Shown: positions 62,321-64,000 of the stretch, piece by piece
Layout: every line of letters begins with the position of its first letter
Position numbering within the stretch: position 1 is the stretch's first letter
NCBI GenBank assembly: GCA_029379385.1
Contig: CM055605.1
Location: 6,607,001 to 6,671,000 of the forward strand
From: Quillaja saponaria
Taxonomy: Eukaryota > Streptophyta > Magnoliopsida > Fabales > Quillajaceae
Direction: 5' to 3'
Length of the DNA: 64,000 bases
The notes under the pieces: generated by a model
Seen by the model: the letters and a program-made list of their open reading frames with translations, nothing else
Told to the model about the DNA's origin: nothing
Databases searched by the model: none
Translations under genes and position numbers: made by a program

Positions 62321-62479
62321 AATTCACAAACATCTTGTATGCCTAATAAAAACCAAATCAATTAGCCAACTTTATGTATTTACTAGGAGAAAATTCAATG
62401 AAAGTTAACTATTAAAAGGAATTTATCCTATAGAACGATTTGTTATTTTTTGTCTTTATCTAAATTGTTAACATATAAC

Positions 62480-62900
62480 GTAGCAAATTCAATATGAAAA
62501 AGACACGTGACAAAGACAAAACCAAAAATCTAACGAACAGTCATGTGACCAAACAGGTGCGTAACCGCTAGAATAAAGAGGCATCAATATAAGGCCATTG
62601 AAGAGTTAATCGGCATAAAGTCGTTGAAAATAGATACAAAACAATAACCGACGGTCCGAGTTATTAAGTACAATGGCTATGACGGACTAAATATAGCAGC
62701 TCAAACAATGGAAGTAAACATGAACAATTTGCTTATTACATTGTATACTGATTGTGAAAGAGCTCTGACTTTACCATCGGAGGGTTTCCTGGGAAAATCC
62801 TCGTCCTCTAACATTGTCTCATCTTTACAGGATATAGCAAGGCAGTCCGAGCTCGGACCATATCACATCTCCATCTTGCCACCTCATTCACACCATCTCA
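62480..62900 (+). mobile_element. Possible LTR fragment of a Ty3-type retrotransposon
   Basis: The sequence is richer in GC and CG than its surroundings. It contains TTTACCATCGGAGGGTTTCC and GGAAAATCCTCGTC, followed by CATTGTCTCATC. Such ACCATCGGAGGG-type phrases are typical of LTRs of plant Ty3/gypsy elements. No primer-binding site, coding region or partner repeat was found, so it would be a solo or broken LTR. Boundaries are estimates. Confidence 0.35.
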
Positions 62901-63126
62901 CCACACCTTGCCATCTTCATATAGTTAAACTATACAACATATTCATATTTTTCATCTCAAATCTAAATCCACCACATTGGGATCTAACATAAATTTTATT
63001 ACTTCTTTTTTAATGTGAAAGGAATACTCTAGACTAATTTATAAATAATGAATTCATTATTTATATTTTAATTTGAGAAACACTATAGTCTTTTCACCAT
63101 TAACACAAAATAATAATTAAAAAAAT

Positions 63127-63511
63127 GCTTATCTACTGTTTTGGTCCTTCAGAATTATATCAGTTTTCAATTTGGATCTTCTAGAATTTTCTCAGTCAAT
63201 TTTATCTTTCAAGATTTAAAATTTCTCAATCTAATTCTTTTCTTCGGTTTAAATGTTATTAATTAATAAAATAACCACATTTGAGTTAAAGATAATAACA
63301 TACATAAGTTATTTTATATCTTGTAAAAAAATTTCAATCAATTTATCATTCAATTATATGAAATTATTTTATTTATGTATAATATAAGAATGAGATAATG
63401 TAACTTAATTGAGCATCTTTGAATTCTAAAGGATGAAATTAATCAAAAATATTCATAAAAAATTAAATTAAAAACTAAGCCAATACTGAAGGATTAAAAT
63501 AATAGGTAAGC
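63127..63511 (+). repeat. Dispersed MITE-like repeat, copy 2
   Basis: 385 bp, related along its length to 32689-33070. The ends are inverted repeats: GCTTATCTACTGTTTTGGTC on the left and, reversed, GCTTACCTATTATTTTAATC on the right, both followed by CTTCAG. No coding capacity was recognised. The inverted ends are better preserved here than in copy 1. Confidence 0.8.
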
Positions 63512-64000
63512 TAACCTAAAATAAACCACAAGTGATCAATACGAGACCACTGTTATAAGTTATTTTTTCGTATACGAAATAAAAAATTTCATATACATAG
63601 AATTGCCTTCAGTTTTTTAAGGCATGATCCTCTTACCAAAAAAATATTTTATTTTTTAAAATTTGTCATATTTGCAATGGGCCACTACAAATCTAACTGC
63701 TATTGGACTGCCATATACATATGAAAGCAGCCCACAAAAAAATAGAGTCATATTGTAGAAAATGTGGTTAAATCCTGCATATATTATTGCACATCCTTAT
63801 CACATTATGGGCCACAGAACCCATTTAGACCTGTAGTATAGAGCTGAGAAAGTTTAGAGAGTGAATGAGAAAAACTGAAACCAATAAATGAAATATCAGA
63901 TTGATAAAGAATTAGTCAGTCCAGAACAACAAATAAATTTTTTTTTTTTTTAATGTTTTGAAACTAACAGGTTGTGTATATATAATTACCTAACACATGC

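Larger units (their letters stand above)
59831..64000. other. Intergenic region at the right end
   Basis: No gene can be supported. The region holds a possible hAT element (60188-60738), A runs near 61199 and 61231, a 62-bp period direct repeat near 62221, LTR-like DNA at 62480-62900 and copy 2 of the dispersed repeat (63127-63511). The ORFs at 62116-62316 and 62708-62992 fall in these repeats and are not convincing genes. Confidence 0.55.

Overview
The window is nuclear DNA of a eudicot plant. The evidence is spliced genes with GT-AG introns, leader introns, plant-specific families (BAHD acyltransferase, GA 2-oxidase, ROP interactor, DA2 RING ligase), very AT-rich intergenic DNA and a mixture of plant transposon types. 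I cannot name the species from sequence alone.

Layout. 1-4646: AT-rich intergenic DNA with one MITE-like element. 4647-6077 (+): single-exon BAHD malonyltransferase-like gene. 6078-10179: intergenic, with a 67-bp tandem repeat, a small hAT-type element with an 8-bp target duplication, and an unrecognised coding-like ORF. 10180-20198 (-): complete 13-exon ubiquitin-specific protease of the UBP15 type (996 aa), with an LTR retroelement in one intron and a long-TIR element in another. 20200-25930: UBP15 leader, a G-box, then intergenic DNA with a promoter-like ACGT cluster that has no obvious gene. 25931-27506 (+): gibberellin 2-oxidase, three exons, 332 aa. 27507-36939: transposon-rich intergenic DNA with a probable CACTA remnant and several inverted-repeat elements. 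36940-41689 (+): YJU2/CWC16 splicing factor, eight exons, 334 aa. 42760-44190 (+): degenerate copy of the SART-1/DOT2 splicing-factor gene. 45250-46440 (+): LINE remnant with zf-RVT and RNase H segments. 47340-50807 (+): ROP interactor (ICR/RIP), 378 aa, behind a long leader intron. 51975-52605 (-): a second, differently deleted DOT2 copy. 53822-58681 (-): RING E3 ligase DA2, eight coding exons, 423 aa, with one intron that appears to start with GC. 59800-64000: intergenic DNA with transposon remnants.

How the genes relate. From memory of Arabidopsis locus numbers, UBP15, a YJU2-like gene, ICR1 and DA2-like lie together around At1g17110-At1g17145, and DA2, ICR4 and GA2ox1 around At1g78420-At1g78440. 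The window carries all five gene types on one segment, as expected of a pre-duplication order that Arabidopsis later split between two paralogous blocks. DA2 and UBP15 belong to one organ- and seed-size pathway (DA2 activates DA1, and DA1 destabilises UBP15), and they lie about 34 kb apart on the same strand. GA2ox is also a growth-limiting gene. I found no previously undescribed system. The strongest observations are this conserved linkage, the nested transposons with recognisable termini, the two DOT2 pseudogenes and the candidate GC-AG intron.
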